From Ornithinicoccus sp045032955 (GTDB lineage: Bacteria > Actinomycetota > Actinomycetes > Actinomycetales > Dermatophilaceae), in NCBI RefSeq assembly GCF_045032955.1, contig NZ_JBJFZU010000005.1, forward strand, positions 1-64,000: a stretch of DNA of 64,000 bases, given 5' to 3'. Both the position numbers and the translations under genes were made by a program. Below are positions 34,032-42,050 of this stretch, piece after piece (position 1 is the first letter of the stretch; each line of letters begins with the position of its first letter). The notes under the pieces are model-generated. The model searched no databases and was not told the DNA's origin. It saw nothing but the letters and a program-made list of their open reading frames with translations.

Positions 34032-34085
34032 GAGAGACGGCCAAGGCCGACCACCGCCCCCTGGACTCGAAAGGACAACCACCTG

Positions 34086-34871
34086 ATGACCTGGTTCAAG
34101 GTCGACGACAAGCTCTGGGGCCACCCGAAGTGGATGAGCCTGCCCCCCGGGGCACGTGCCCTCTGGGTAACCGCAGGGTCCTACTGCGCCAGCAACGAGA
34201 CCGACGGCATCGTCCCGACCAGCGCGCTGCTCGCCCTCGGCGGCCGCCGCCGCGACGCCGAAGCCCTCGTCGAGGCCGGACTCTGGGACGCGGTCGACCC
34301 CGCTCCCCGGCGCCGGGCTGCCAAGATCCCGCCACGATCCAGCCAGAATCCCGCCACATCTCAGCCAGAGAACGACCACGGCACCGATTCCGCGAAACCG
34401 CGCCGTGGCAGGAACAGCCAGCCCACACACGCCTACCGCTTCCACGACTGGGAGGACTACCAGCCGACAAGAGCGCAGGTCAGGGCCGAGAGGGATGCCG
34501 CACGGGAGCGGATGAGGAACGTCCGGAGCAGCCGTAAGGGCTCAGATGTTCGCCCGAACAACAGCCGAACTTCGCCCGAAGTTCGCGACCCCCGTCCCGA
34601 CCCGTCCCGTCCCTCTTCTCCCCTTACCCCTCGTAGCCACGTCGCGGGACTCCTCGGCTGGCAGGAGGAGGACGAGAGACTCGACCACCTCGACAGCCTC
34701 CTGGCCACCCAGCGCGTCCGCTCACCCAAGGCATGGATCAACGCCTGCCACGAAGCCGGCGACCTCGAGACCGCCCTCCGCGACCACGCCCAGGCCAAGG
34801 CCGACCCCTGGGCCAACCTGCCCATGCTCGACGACGTCGCCACCCCACGACCAGGTGGTGACCCAACGTGA
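34086..34871 (+). CDS. Replication initiator/helicase-loader-like protein
   Basis: 261 residues. The N-terminal part (WFKVDDKLWGHPKWMSLP, ARALWVTAGSYCASNET, GRRRDAEALVEAGLWD) resembles the winged-helix region of actinophage replication proteins, and FHDWEDYQPTRAQVRAERDA is typical of that group. A long linker and a C-terminal helical part (LDHLDSLLATQRVRSPKAW) follow. It overlaps the DnaB helicase start by 4 bases, supporting a role in loading it. Confidence 0.75.
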   Translation: MTWFKVDDKLWGHPKWMSLPPGARALWVTAGSYCASNETDGIVPTSALLALGGRRRDAEALVEAGLWDAVDPAPRRRAAKIPPRSSQNPATSQPENDHGTDSAKPRRGRNSQPTHAYRFHDWEDYQPTRAQVRAERDAARERMRNVRSSRKGSDVRPNNSRTSPEVRDPRPDPSRPSSPLTPRSHVAGLLGWQEEDERLDHLDSLLATQRVRSPKAWINACHEAGDLETALRDHAQAKADPWANLPMLDDVATPRPGGDPT

Positions 34872-36241
34872 GCGCCCAGCCCATCGACCCAGAGCACCTG
34901 CCCGAGCACCTCCCCGCCCAAGCCGTCGAAGCCGAACGGGCCGTCCTCGGATCCATCCTCGTGTCCACCGACGCCCTCACCGATGTCGCCGAAACCCTCA
35001 CCCCCGAGCACTTCTACCGGCCCGCCCACGAACGGATCTACGCCGCCGCGCTCCACCTCGCCGAGACCGGCATCCCCGCCGACGTCCTCACCGTCGCCGA
35101 ACACCTGCGCACCCAAGGTCTCCTCGACCGCATCGGCGGCACCCCCTACCTCCACCAGCTCGCCGCGAACGTCATCACCCACACCAACGCCGCCTGGCAC
35201 GCAGGCATCGTCCGAGACGCCCACACCCTGCGCACCATCGCCACCACCGGCCGCGAACTCGCCGCCACCGACACGAACCCCACCACCGCCGACGACGCCC
35301 TCGAAGCAGTCGACGCAGCCCGCGCCCGCCTCGACGCCCTCGTCACCACCCGCGACGTCGCACCCACCCACGCCCAAGCCATCGAGACCGCCCTCAACTC
35401 CCTCACCGCGCCGCCCGGCATGCCCACCCCCTGGTCCCGGCTCACCCACGCCATCGGCGGATGGAAGCCCGGCGAGCTCTACATCGTCGGCGCACGCCCC
35501 TCCATCGGCAAGACCGCCGTCGCCGGCCAGATCCTCCTCGACGCCGCCCACCGCCACGCACACCCCGTCATGTACAGCCTCGAAATGCCCCGCACCCAAC
35601 TGCACCTACGGCTCCTGTCCAACATCGGCTCCGTCGACGGCGGCCGCATGCTCCGCCGCGAACTCACCGCCGACGACTGGGACAAGCTGAACACCGCCGG
35701 CGACACCCTCGCCGCCCTGCCCATGACCATCGACGACCGCTCCGGCATGTCCCTCGCGCAGATCCGCGCACACCTGCGGGCGCTGCGCCGCACCACCCCC
35801 GACGTCGGCCCCGTCGTCGTCGACTACCTCGGCCTCATCGCACCCCCAGTCGGTGCCCCCAAGAACGACCGCCGCGTCCAGGTCGACGCCATCGCCCGCG
35901 GCCTCAAACTCCTCGCCCGCGAACTGGACGTCCCCGTCATCGCCCTCGCCCAGATCAACCGCGCCAGCGAACAGACCGCCGACCGGGCACCCCAGATGCA
36001 CCACCTGCGCGAGTCCGGCGAAATCGAAGCCGCCGCCGACACCGTCCTCCTCCTGCACCGCGACCTGTCCGGCGACGCAGACCCATCCGAGCTGCGCATC
36101 GGGATCCCCAAGAGCCGCCACGGCGCCGTCACCCAGTTGCAGCTCATCTTCCAGGGCCACTACTCCCGCGTCACCGAACCACCGCGCTGGGGCGACCACG
36201 ACCCAGCACGCCACATCGAGCACACCCACCGAGAGGACTGA
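34868..36241 (+). CDS. dnaB: Replicative DNA helicase DnaB
   Basis: 457 residues from a GTG at 34868. The N-terminal DnaB domain (PAQAVEAERAVLGSILVS) is followed by the RecA-like core: Walker A GARPSIGKT (208-216), Walker B VVVDYLGLI and ALAQINRASE with the arginine-finger region. It unwinds DNA 5'-3' at the phage fork and depends on the preceding loader-like protein. Confidence 0.96.
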   Translation: MSAQPIDPEHLPEHLPAQAVEAERAVLGSILVSTDALTDVAETLTPEHFYRPAHERIYAAALHLAETGIPADVLTVAEHLRTQGLLDRIGGTPYLHQLAANVITHTNAAWHAGIVRDAHTLRTIATTGRELAATDTNPTTADDALEAVDAARARLDALVTTRDVAPTHAQAIETALNSLTAPPGMPTPWSRLTHAIGGWKPGELYIVGARPSIGKTAVAGQILLDAAHRHAHPVMYSLEMPRTQLHLRLLSNIGSVDGGRMLRRELTADDWDKLNTAGDTLAALPMTIDDRSGMSLAQIRAHLRALRRTTPDVGPVVVDYLGLIAPPVGAPKNDRRVQVDAIARGLKLLARELDVPVIALAQINRASEQTADRAPQMHHLRESGEIEAAADTVLLLHRDLSGDADPSELRIGIPKSRHGAVTQLQLIFQGHYSRVTEPPRWGDHDPARHIEHTHRED

Positions 36242-36243
36242 CC

Positions 36244-36747
36244 ATGCGCATCCTGGCTATCGACCCCGGCAACATCGAATCCGGGTGGTGCGTCATCGAC
36301 GCAGACACCTGCCGACCCCTGGACTTCGGCAAGACCGACAACGAAGACCTCCTCGAGCGCCTCCAGCTCAGCGGGCTCGTCGTCGACAAGGCCGTCATCG
36401 AGATGGTCGCCTCCTACGGCATGGCCGTCGGCAAGACCGTCTTCGACACCTGCGTCTGGGTCGGCCGCTTCTACGAGACCATCCCCTACACCCACATCCC
36501 CGTCGACCTTGTCTACCGGCAGCCCGTAAAGGTCCACCACTGCCACTCCGCGAAGGCCAAGGACTCCAACGTCCGCCAAGCCCTCGTCGACCGCTTCGCC
36601 CCCGGCCAGCCCAACCACGGCAAGGGCACCAAGGCCGAGCCCGGATGGTTCCACGGCTTCCGCGCCGACATCTGGCAGGCCTACGCCCTCGCCGTCTACG
36701 CGGCAGACCTCACGGGCACACACTCACGGGCACGAGCCGCAGAATGA
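36244..36747 (+). CDS. RuvC-like Holliday-junction resolvase
   Basis: 167 residues from the ATG at 36244. Acidic residues of the RNase H-like site: Asp 7 (LAIDPGN), Glu 53 (VIEMVASYG), and a late Asp in DIWQAYALAVYA. Such phage nucleases resolve branched DNA before packaging. It completes the replication cluster; immediately after it begins the region rich in small membrane proteins. Confidence 0.85.
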   Translation: MRILAIDPGNIESGWCVIDADTCRPLDFGKTDNEDLLERLQLSGLVVDKAVIEMVASYGMAVGKTVFDTCVWVGRFYETIPYTHIPVDLVYRQPVKVHHCHSAKAKDSNVRQALVDRFAPGQPNHGKGTKAEPGWFHGFRADIWQAYALAVYAADLTGTHSRARAAE

Positions 36748-36755
36748 AGCGAATC

Positions 36756-37307
36756 TCACGGATACTCGACACCCAGGTCGTTGTAAACGGCCCTGCCATC
36801 CCAGACGTAGGGGCGACCCTTCGGAGTCTCCCAAGTGACCCGCACGCTTATGAACTCACCCTGTCCCAACGTGGAGTCATACAGTCGGGGCATCCCACCG
36901 ATGGTGCTGGAGGCGCTGTAGACCCTGGCTTCCCGATCTTGTGCCTCGCTTCGAAACTCGAAGCGCAGTCCTGCACCTGGGCGGACCTCATCCGCTCGAC
37001 GCACCTGCCTCGGCCCATCCCACACGCCTGCTGCAATCGTCACGTTGCGGGCCAGGTCTTGGCCCTCGTTCACGAACTTCACGACCCCTTTGCTCTCGGT
37101 CCGACACTCCCAGTGGACATCATTCCGCTCCAGCTCACGGGCTTCAGCACGGTCCGAGTACTCGTTCGCCTTCTCGGCCAGCCGGTTGGCCTCTTCTGCC
37201 TTGATGAGCGACCTACCCGCAGATCCGTTGGCCTTGATGGCGACCCCGACTGCGATTGCTCCGCCTATTGCGCTCACGATCGACACGATCAGCGCTGCGA
37301 TTTCCAT
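36756..37307 (-). CDS. Membrane-anchored coiled-coil protein, unknown
   Basis: 183 residues from the ATG at 37307; an earlier ATG at 37346 adds 13. One N-terminal membrane helix (IAALIVSIVSAIGGAIAVGV) leads into a charged, Ala/Glu-rich coiled stretch (about 28-60), then a beta-rich domain ending in RPYVWDGRAVYNDLGVEYP. GC is visibly lower than in flanking genes and it runs against the phage operon, so it is probably an acquired accessory (moron) gene. Function unknown. Confidence 0.65.
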   Translation of the reverse strand: MEIAALIVSIVSAIGGAIAVGVAIKANGSAGRSLIKAEEANRLAEKANEYSDRAEARELERNDVHWECRTESKGVVKFVNEGQDLARNVTIAAGVWDGPRQVRRADEVRPGAGLRFEFRSEAQDREARVYSASSTIGGMPRLYDSTLGQGEFISVRVTWETPKGRPYVWDGRAVYNDLGVEYP

Positions 37308-37396
37308 CCTGCAAGTCTGCACGAGAGCGAACGTTCGGGTGGCCATTCACGCACGCGAAGAGACCTCTTGCATGTGGCGGGGTCGGGGGCGACCCG

Positions 37397-38050
37397 ATGA
37401 GTGACGTCGAACCCGCCGAAGTCCACCCGGACGTGCGGTCCTTGCACGTCGCCGCCGCGATCGTCGCGGCCTACGCCGCCCGTGGCCGGCCGCACCTGGT
37501 CGCCACCGCCAACCGGGTCGACAGCGTCGCCAACCGGCTCGCGGCCGAGCTAGAGCCTGCCCTGGTCGCGGAGACGACGCCGGTAGGACAGGGCGAAGAG
37601 CAGCACCCCGGGACCGGTCAGCCCCAGCAGAAGGGCGACGACCCCGAGAACGGTTCCCGCCTCCACGCCCCGCCAGAGCAGGAACCAGCCGACGCCGCTG
37701 ATGAGCGACATCAGCAACCCGACCCAGGTTGCCAGTACACCGAGCAGTTGGTGCCTACCTTTGCGCCCACCCTGCGCCCCGTCAGGCTCCACGACTCAGA
37801 CCTCCCGCTTCCGGCCGCCGCGCAGTCGCTGCACCCACAGGACCGCGACCGCCGTGAGGACCGCCGCCAACACGATCACGATGGCCGTCCACCCGAACCC
37901 GATGCGGGGGCTCAGGGCAGTGCCGACGGTTCCCGCGACGGCCCCGCCAGCAGCTATCAGCAACAGCATCGGCCAACCGAGGTACGGCCCCCGCGCCCGC
38001 TTCCCCTCATCACCCATCCGCCCACCGTAACCGGACAGGAGACCCCGTGA
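37397..38050 (+). CDS. Rightward ORF interrupted by an antisense two-gene cassette
   Basis: The ORF starts at ATG 37397 and its last bases overlap the small-terminase GTG (38047) by 4, the coupling style of this phage. Residues 1-54 (PDVRSLHVAAAIVAAYAARG, VDSVANRLAAELEP) look like a normal helical phage protein. From 37550 to 38017 it is antisense to two hydrophobic reading frames and turns into Gln/Pro/Asp-rich low-complexity sequence. The simplest reading is a short phage gene whose 3' part was displaced by insertion of the cassette. Low confidence for the full length. Confidence 0.35.
   Translation: MSDVEPAEVHPDVRSLHVAAAIVAAYAARGRPHLVATANRVDSVANRLAAELEPALVAETTPVGQGEEQHPGTGQPQQKGDDPENGSRLHAPPEQEPADAADERHQQPDPGCQYTEQLVPTFAPTLRPVRLHDSDLPLPAAAQSLHPQDRDRREDRRQHDHDGRPPEPDAGAQGSADGSRDGPASSYQQQHRPTEVRPPRPLPLITHPPTVTGQETP
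37550..37792 (-). CDS. Small two-helix membrane protein
   Basis: 80 residues from a GTG at 37792, 3 bases after the upstream gene's stop. Two membrane helices (LLGVLATWVGLLMSLISGVGWFLL and GTVLGVVALLLGLTGPGVLLFAL) and a basic tail. Runs opposite to the phage operon. No family recognised. Confidence 0.6.
   Translation of the reverse strand: MEPDGAQGGRKGRHQLLGVLATWVGLLMSLISGVGWFLLWRGVEAGTVLGVVALLLGLTGPGVLLFALSYRRRLRDQGRL
37796..38017 (-). CDS. Small two-helix membrane protein
   Basis: 73 residues from the ATG at 38017. Basic start (GDEGKRARGPY), helices LLLIAAGGAVAGTVGTAL and TAIVIVLAAVLTAVAVLWV, basic end (RLRGGRKREV). It forms a two-gene unit with 37550-37792. Function unknown. Confidence 0.62.
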   Translation of the reverse strand: MGDEGKRARGPYLGWPMLLLIAAGGAVAGTVGTALSPRIGFGWTAIVIVLAAVLTAVAVLWVQRLRGGRKREV

Positions 38051-38655
38051 CCGACCCCAACCGCTGCAAAGCAATCTCCAAACGCACCGGCAACCAATGC
38101 GCCCGCACCCCCATCCCCGGCGGCACCGTCTGCCGCTGGCACGGCGGCTCCGCACCCGCCGTCAAGGCCGCCGCCGACCGCCGCGTCCAAGAAGCCACCG
38201 CCCGCGCCGACGCCACCCGGTTCGCCGCCCGCACCGACATCCACCCCGCCGAAGCCCTCGTCGAGCTCGTCCAGTACCAGGCCGGGATCGTCACCTACTG
38301 GCGGCAACGGATCCAGGACGTCCCCGACGCCGACCTGGAATGGGGCCGCACCTCCCGGGAGCACGGCCACGGGCCCGAGGGACCCATCGACAAGACCACC
38401 GAGCAGGCAACCGCGCACGTCGCCTACCGGTTGCTCGTCGAGGCCCAGGACAAGCTCGCCGCCTACGCCTCCGCCGCGCTCAAGGCCGGCGTCGACGAAC
38501 GCCGGGTCCGCGTCGCAGAGCAGACCGGCGCCCTGGTCGCTGACGTCATCCGCCGGATCCTGGGTGACCTTCAGCTGACCGAGGGGCAGCAGGCGTTGGT
38601 CGGTGAGGTCGTGCCGCGCCACCTGCGGGCACTAGCCGGAGGTGAAGGCGCGTGA
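38047..38655 (+). CDS. Probable terminase small subunit
   Basis: 202 residues from a GTG at 38047 with AGGAGA upstream. The start has a Cys-rich motif, CKAISKRTGNQCARTPIP then CRWHGGSAP, typical of actinophage small-terminase-like proteins; the rest is helical, with a long coiled stretch. It lies 1.9 kb before the large subunit, separated by membrane-protein genes. The small subunit recognises phage DNA for packaging. The call rests on motif and position. Confidence 0.65.
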   Translation: MTDPNRCKAISKRTGNQCARTPIPGGTVCRWHGGSAPAVKAAADRRVQEATARADATRFAARTDIHPAEALVELVQYQAGIVTYWRQRIQDVPDADLEWGRTSREHGHGPEGPIDKTTEQATAHVAYRLLVEAQDKLAAYASAALKAGVDERRVRVAEQTGALVADVIRRILGDLQLTEGQQALVGEVVPRHLRALAGGEGA

Positions 38656-38663
38656 GGCGCCCC

Positions 38664-38987
38664 TCAGGATTGACGGTCTTGCTGGGCTCCGTGGCGAGAA
38701 CGAGCATTCGCCATGTGCACCTCGAGCGCCGCCAAGAGTCGGTGCGCCCCGACACCCACGGCCACGATTCCAATGATCGAAGTCAAGAGCGCGATGACCG
38801 GCCAAGGCCCCGGATCGAGACTTCCCAGCGCGAGGATGTAAATCACCCAGCCAGCAGCGCAAAGAATGATGCCCCAGACCAGGCTCAGCGCGAACGGCTG
38901 CTCACTGGCCGACGTCCCTACCTCTCGTGCCGGAAGAGGATCGATCGTCGGCTTGCGCTTCGGCTTCGGCTCATCGGGAGTGCTCAT
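38664..38987 (-). CDS. Small two-helix membrane protein
   Basis: 107 residues from the ATG at 38987. A charged start rich in Pro/Lys (EPKPKRKPTIDPLP) precedes helices ALSLVWGIILCAAGWVIYIL and WPVIALLTSIIGIVAVGVGA, and a basic tail. Antisense to the phage transcript, lower GC than neighbours. Unknown function; probably a moron. Confidence 0.62.
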   Translation of the reverse strand: MSTPDEPKPKRKPTIDPLPAREVGTSASEQPFALSLVWGIILCAAGWVIYILALGSLDPGPWPVIALLTSIIGIVAVGVGAHRLLAALEVHMANARSRHGAQQDRQS

Positions 38988-39145
38988 GAGAAAGCAACCT
39001 ACAGAGCCTCGACCACGAACGTGCATTCACCAGCCTTCACCGCACCTCAGCCTCACCGGTCATCCGTGAGCAAGCGTGTGCTCACCCTCTCAACGGCACT
39101 CCGACTCGACTGCCACCACCTCGCCCCCACCCAGGAGGACCAGCC

Positions 39146-39865
39146 ATGACTCGCCCCGAACTCCTCGCCGCCGACCACATCCGTGAGCTCGTCCAGTCCC
39201 ACACCAACACCGAACGCATCACCCGAGACGACGGCACCACCTCCATCCACGCCGTCACCCACCCACCCCTGCTCGACCAGCTCCAACAGGCCACCACCGG
39301 TTCCTCCAACCTCTCCGACGACAACGCCGGCACCAGGTTCGGCTCCAAGCCCGCCGGCCACCTCGAAGCACTCGACCTCCTCGCCCGCATCGACCGCCAG
39401 TCCGCCGCCCTCGGCGACGTCCACGGCATCGACGAACCCCACCTGACCAAGCGCCTCATCCGCCTGTCCGGGTTCATCGGCCACCGCCCCGATCGCCAGG
39501 TCAAGGCGTGGTGGTCCGCAGCCCGGGTCATCACCCATTGGGACTCCCCCGCCTACCGCCCGCACGGCACCCCGTGCCCCGCGTGCTGGGACACTGGCAC
39601 CCTCCGCATCCGCATCGACGAGGAGATCGGCCACTGCACGGGGTGCGGCGAGACGTGGGACGCAACCGGGTCACCAGACACCCCACCCCTGGGGCTCCTC
39701 GCGCAGCACGTCCGGTGGTGCAGCGACCACGAGGTCACCAAGCCCCGGCACTGGCTGCTCGACGATGGTGGGTTCCCTGTCGAGTGCACCGAGTGCCTCG
39801 ACTTCCGGGAGGCCTGGGCATCGTGGCGCGCCGGACAGACCGAGGCTGTTGCTCGTGGGGCGTGA
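39146..39865 (+). CDS. Zinc-ribbon hypothetical phage protein
   Basis: 239 residues with AGGAGGACC before the ATG. The N-terminal half is helical; the C-terminal half holds two Cys pairs in a zinc-ribbon pattern (CPACWDTGTL, HCTGCGETWD) and a third CTECLDF. Proteins with this layout are common in actinophages between small and large terminase. Function unknown. Confidence 0.75.
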   Translation: MTRPELLAADHIRELVQSHTNTERITRDDGTTSIHAVTHPPLLDQLQQATTGSSNLSDDNAGTRFGSKPAGHLEALDLLARIDRQSAALGDVHGIDEPHLTKRLIRLSGFIGHRPDRQVKAWWSAARVITHWDSPAYRPHGTPCPACWDTGTLRIRIDEEIGHCTGCGETWDATGSPDTPPLGLLAQHVRWCSDHEVTKPRHWLLDDGGFPVECTECLDFREAWASWRAGQTEAVARGA

Positions 39866-39979
39866 TGTGGCATAGTTGGCGGTGGCGATTCGCGCTGCCC
39901 TGAAACTGTGAGGCGGCCCGGGTCGCTTTCGCATCCCTCGTCCAGCCGTAGTCGGGCTGAATCGCGGTAGCATCATCCG

Positions 39980-40213
39980 GTGCCGACCGCCCCCAATGAC
40001 GCTGCTCCTCCGGTGAGTAAGTTCACGATCGTATTCAGCGTCGCTGCCGTGCTGCTCAGTGGGGCTTACTGGTATCAGATCGTCAACGGTGACACCGATT
40101 GGCGTACGTGGTTCCTCGCAGTACTTTGGCTCACCTGGCCTGTAATGTTCTTCGCATTGGACCGCTACAAGCGCAAGGCGATTCAGCAGCAACGGGACAG
40201 CGCACCGAATTGA
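39980..40213 (+). CDS. Small two-helix membrane protein
   Basis: 77 residues from a GTG at 39980; a GTG at 40013 is an alternative. Helices KFTIVFSVAAVLLSGAYWYQ and TWFLAVLWLTWPVMFFAL, basic end DRYKRKAIQQQR. GC is clearly lower than in the terminase gene. Unknown function. Confidence 0.6.
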   Translation: MPTAPNDAAPPVSKFTIVFSVAAVLLSGAYWYQIVNGDTDWRTWFLAVLWLTWPVMFFALDRYKRKAIQQQRDSAPN

Positions 40214-40226
40214 TACCGTCGCCGGT

Positions 40227-40502
40227 ATGAGCGAGCCGAGCCGCCGGGAAGGCCCCGCCGAGCCAGACTCTGCTACGCAGCCCCAGCCCCAGCCCCAGCC
40301 CCAGCCGTGGACGTGGCGCCTGCACCAGCTTGTTGGAATGCTCGCCCTGTTCGCCGGTGGCGCTGCCTGCGTCCGCCTCGTGCGAGGAGAGACCGACGTC
40401 CTTGTGTGGCTAGCAGCCATCGTCTTCCTAGCGCTGGCCACGACGTCGTTCATCGCTGCCCGCACGTTCAAACAGCAGGCTCAGAGCAACCGCACCATCT
40501 GA
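40227..40502 (+). CDS. Small two-helix membrane protein with Pro-Gln repeat
   Basis: 91 residues from the ATG at 40227. The first 27 are polar, including a (PQ)x5-type run coded by six-base repeats (CCCCAG) near 40280-40305. Helices LVGMLALFAGGAACVRLV and VLVWLAAIVFLALATTSFIA. It lies 22 bases before the large terminase gene. Unknown function. Confidence 0.62.
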   Translation: MSEPSRREGPAEPDSATQPQPQPQPQPWTWRLHQLVGMLALFAGGAACVRLVRGETDVLVWLAAIVFLALATTSFIAARTFKQQAQSNRTI

Positions 40503-40524
40503 CCGCGAGCCGAGGTGAGCGACC

Positions 40525-42030
40525 ATGACGCTCACCACTGACTGGGCCGAACACGCGGCCCGCCACTTCGAGCCACCCGCACGCCGCTGGACGACCCCCG
40601 GCGACCTCGCCCGGCACATCAACCCCGGCACAGTCCAGACGCCCGCGCTCGACCTCATCGACGCCGCCCTCGTCCACGCCGCGAACACCCCCGACGCCCG
40701 GCTCATCATCTCCATGCCCCCACAGGAGGGCAAGAGCACCCGCGCCGCCGGCGACTTCCCCGCCTGGGTCCTCACCCAGAACCCCGACACCCGCATCGTC
40801 ACCGCGTCCTACGGGCAGTCGCTGGCCAACCGCAACGGCCGCGCCATCCGCCGCCGCATCACCAGCAACCCCGACCTCGGACTCACCCTCGCGGCCGACA
40901 ACGGCGCCGCCCACGAGTGGGAGATCGACGGCCACCAAGGTGGCGTGTTCTCTGTCGGTGTCGGCGGTGGCATCACTGGCCGCGCCGCTGACCTGCTCAT
41001 CATCGATGACCCCATCAAGGACCGTGCCCAGGCCGACTCCCCCACCTACCGGGAGAACGTGTGGGACTGGTGGACCGACGCCGCGTCCGCCCGCCTCGCA
41101 CCCGGCGCCGCCGTCGTCCTCATCCTCACCCGGTGGCACCACGACGACCTCGCCGGCCGCCTCCTGGACCGCGACAAGGACGCCGGGTGGGTCGAGCTCA
41201 ACATCCCCGCCCAGTGCGACAACCCTGACACCGACCCGTTGGGCCGGGCACAGGGCGAGTTCATGGTGTCCGCCCGTGGCCGCACCCGAGCCCAGTGGGA
41301 GCAGCGGAAGAAGACCGCCGGCATCCGCACATGGGCCTCCCTCTACCAAGGGCGCCCCACCCCGGACACCGGCAACCTCTTCCCCGCCGACCAGTGGGCC
41401 CGCTACGACCTGCCCCAGTGGATCGTCCGCTCCGACGGTGCGCACATCGTGCCCGAGGTCGGCCGCGACGAGCACACCGAGCTCGTGCAGTCCTGGGACA
41501 TGGCGTTCAAGGACACCACCAGCTCCGACTACGTCGTCGGCCAGATCTGGCTGCGCCGCGGCACCCGCGCGTTCCTCCTCGACCAGGTCCGCGGCCGGTG
41601 GGGCTTCACCCAGACCGTGCAGGCCGTGAAGGACCTCACCGCGAAGTGGCCCCAAGCCACCGCCAAGCTCGTCGAGGACAAGGCCAACGGGCCCGCGGTG
41701 ATGAACTCCCTGCGCGGCACCGTCGGTGGCCTCGTCCCCGTCGAACCCGAAGGGTCGAAGTACGCCCGCGCGGTCGCGATCACCCCCCTCGTCGAAGCAG
41801 ACGACGTCCTCCTCCCGGACCCGCTCAAGGTCGAAGGGACCGCGTGGGTCACCGACCTCACCGAGGAGGCCAGAGACTTCCCCGGCGCCGCCCACGACGA
41901 CACCGTTGACGCCGCTACCCAGGCCGTGCACCGGCTGCTCCTCGTCCCGATCCTCGACACCACGACCCACGGGGCCACCGACTTGCTCGACGACCTCGAG
42001 GACCAGCTCGACTGGGCACCGACCTACTGA
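40525..42030 (+). CDS. terL: Terminase large subunit
   Basis: 501 residues with GAGGTGA before the ATG. ATPase Walker A MPPQEGKST (64-72), Walker B ADLLIIDDP (Asp 161, 162), and a C-terminal nuclease with QSWDMAFKDTTSSDYVV and ending DDTVDAATQAVHR. It cuts concatemers and drives DNA into the prohead. Confidence 0.96.
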   Translation: MTLTTDWAEHAARHFEPPARRWTTPGDLARHINPGTVQTPALDLIDAALVHAANTPDARLIISMPPQEGKSTRAAGDFPAWVLTQNPDTRIVTASYGQSLANRNGRAIRRRITSNPDLGLTLAADNGAAHEWEIDGHQGGVFSVGVGGGITGRAADLLIIDDPIKDRAQADSPTYRENVWDWWTDAASARLAPGAAVVLILTRWHHDDLAGRLLDRDKDAGWVELNIPAQCDNPDTDPLGRAQGEFMVSARGRTRAQWEQRKKTAGIRTWASLYQGRPTPDTGNLFPADQWARYDLPQWIVRSDGAHIVPEVGRDEHTELVQSWDMAFKDTTSSDYVVGQIWLRRGTRAFLLDQVRGRWGFTQTVQAVKDLTAKWPQATAKLVEDKANGPAVMNSLRGTVGGLVPVEPEGSKYARAVAITPLVEADDVLLPDPLKVEGTAWVTDLTEEARDFPGAAHDDTVDAATQAVHRLLLVPILDTTTHGATDLLDDLEDQLDWAPTY

Positions 42031-42050
42031 CCGCGATGGGGGTGACCCGC

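Noticed and set aside
40280..40306. Six-base repeat as a separate regulatory element
   Set aside because: It lies in frame within a small gene and codes a Pro-Gln run, which explains it.
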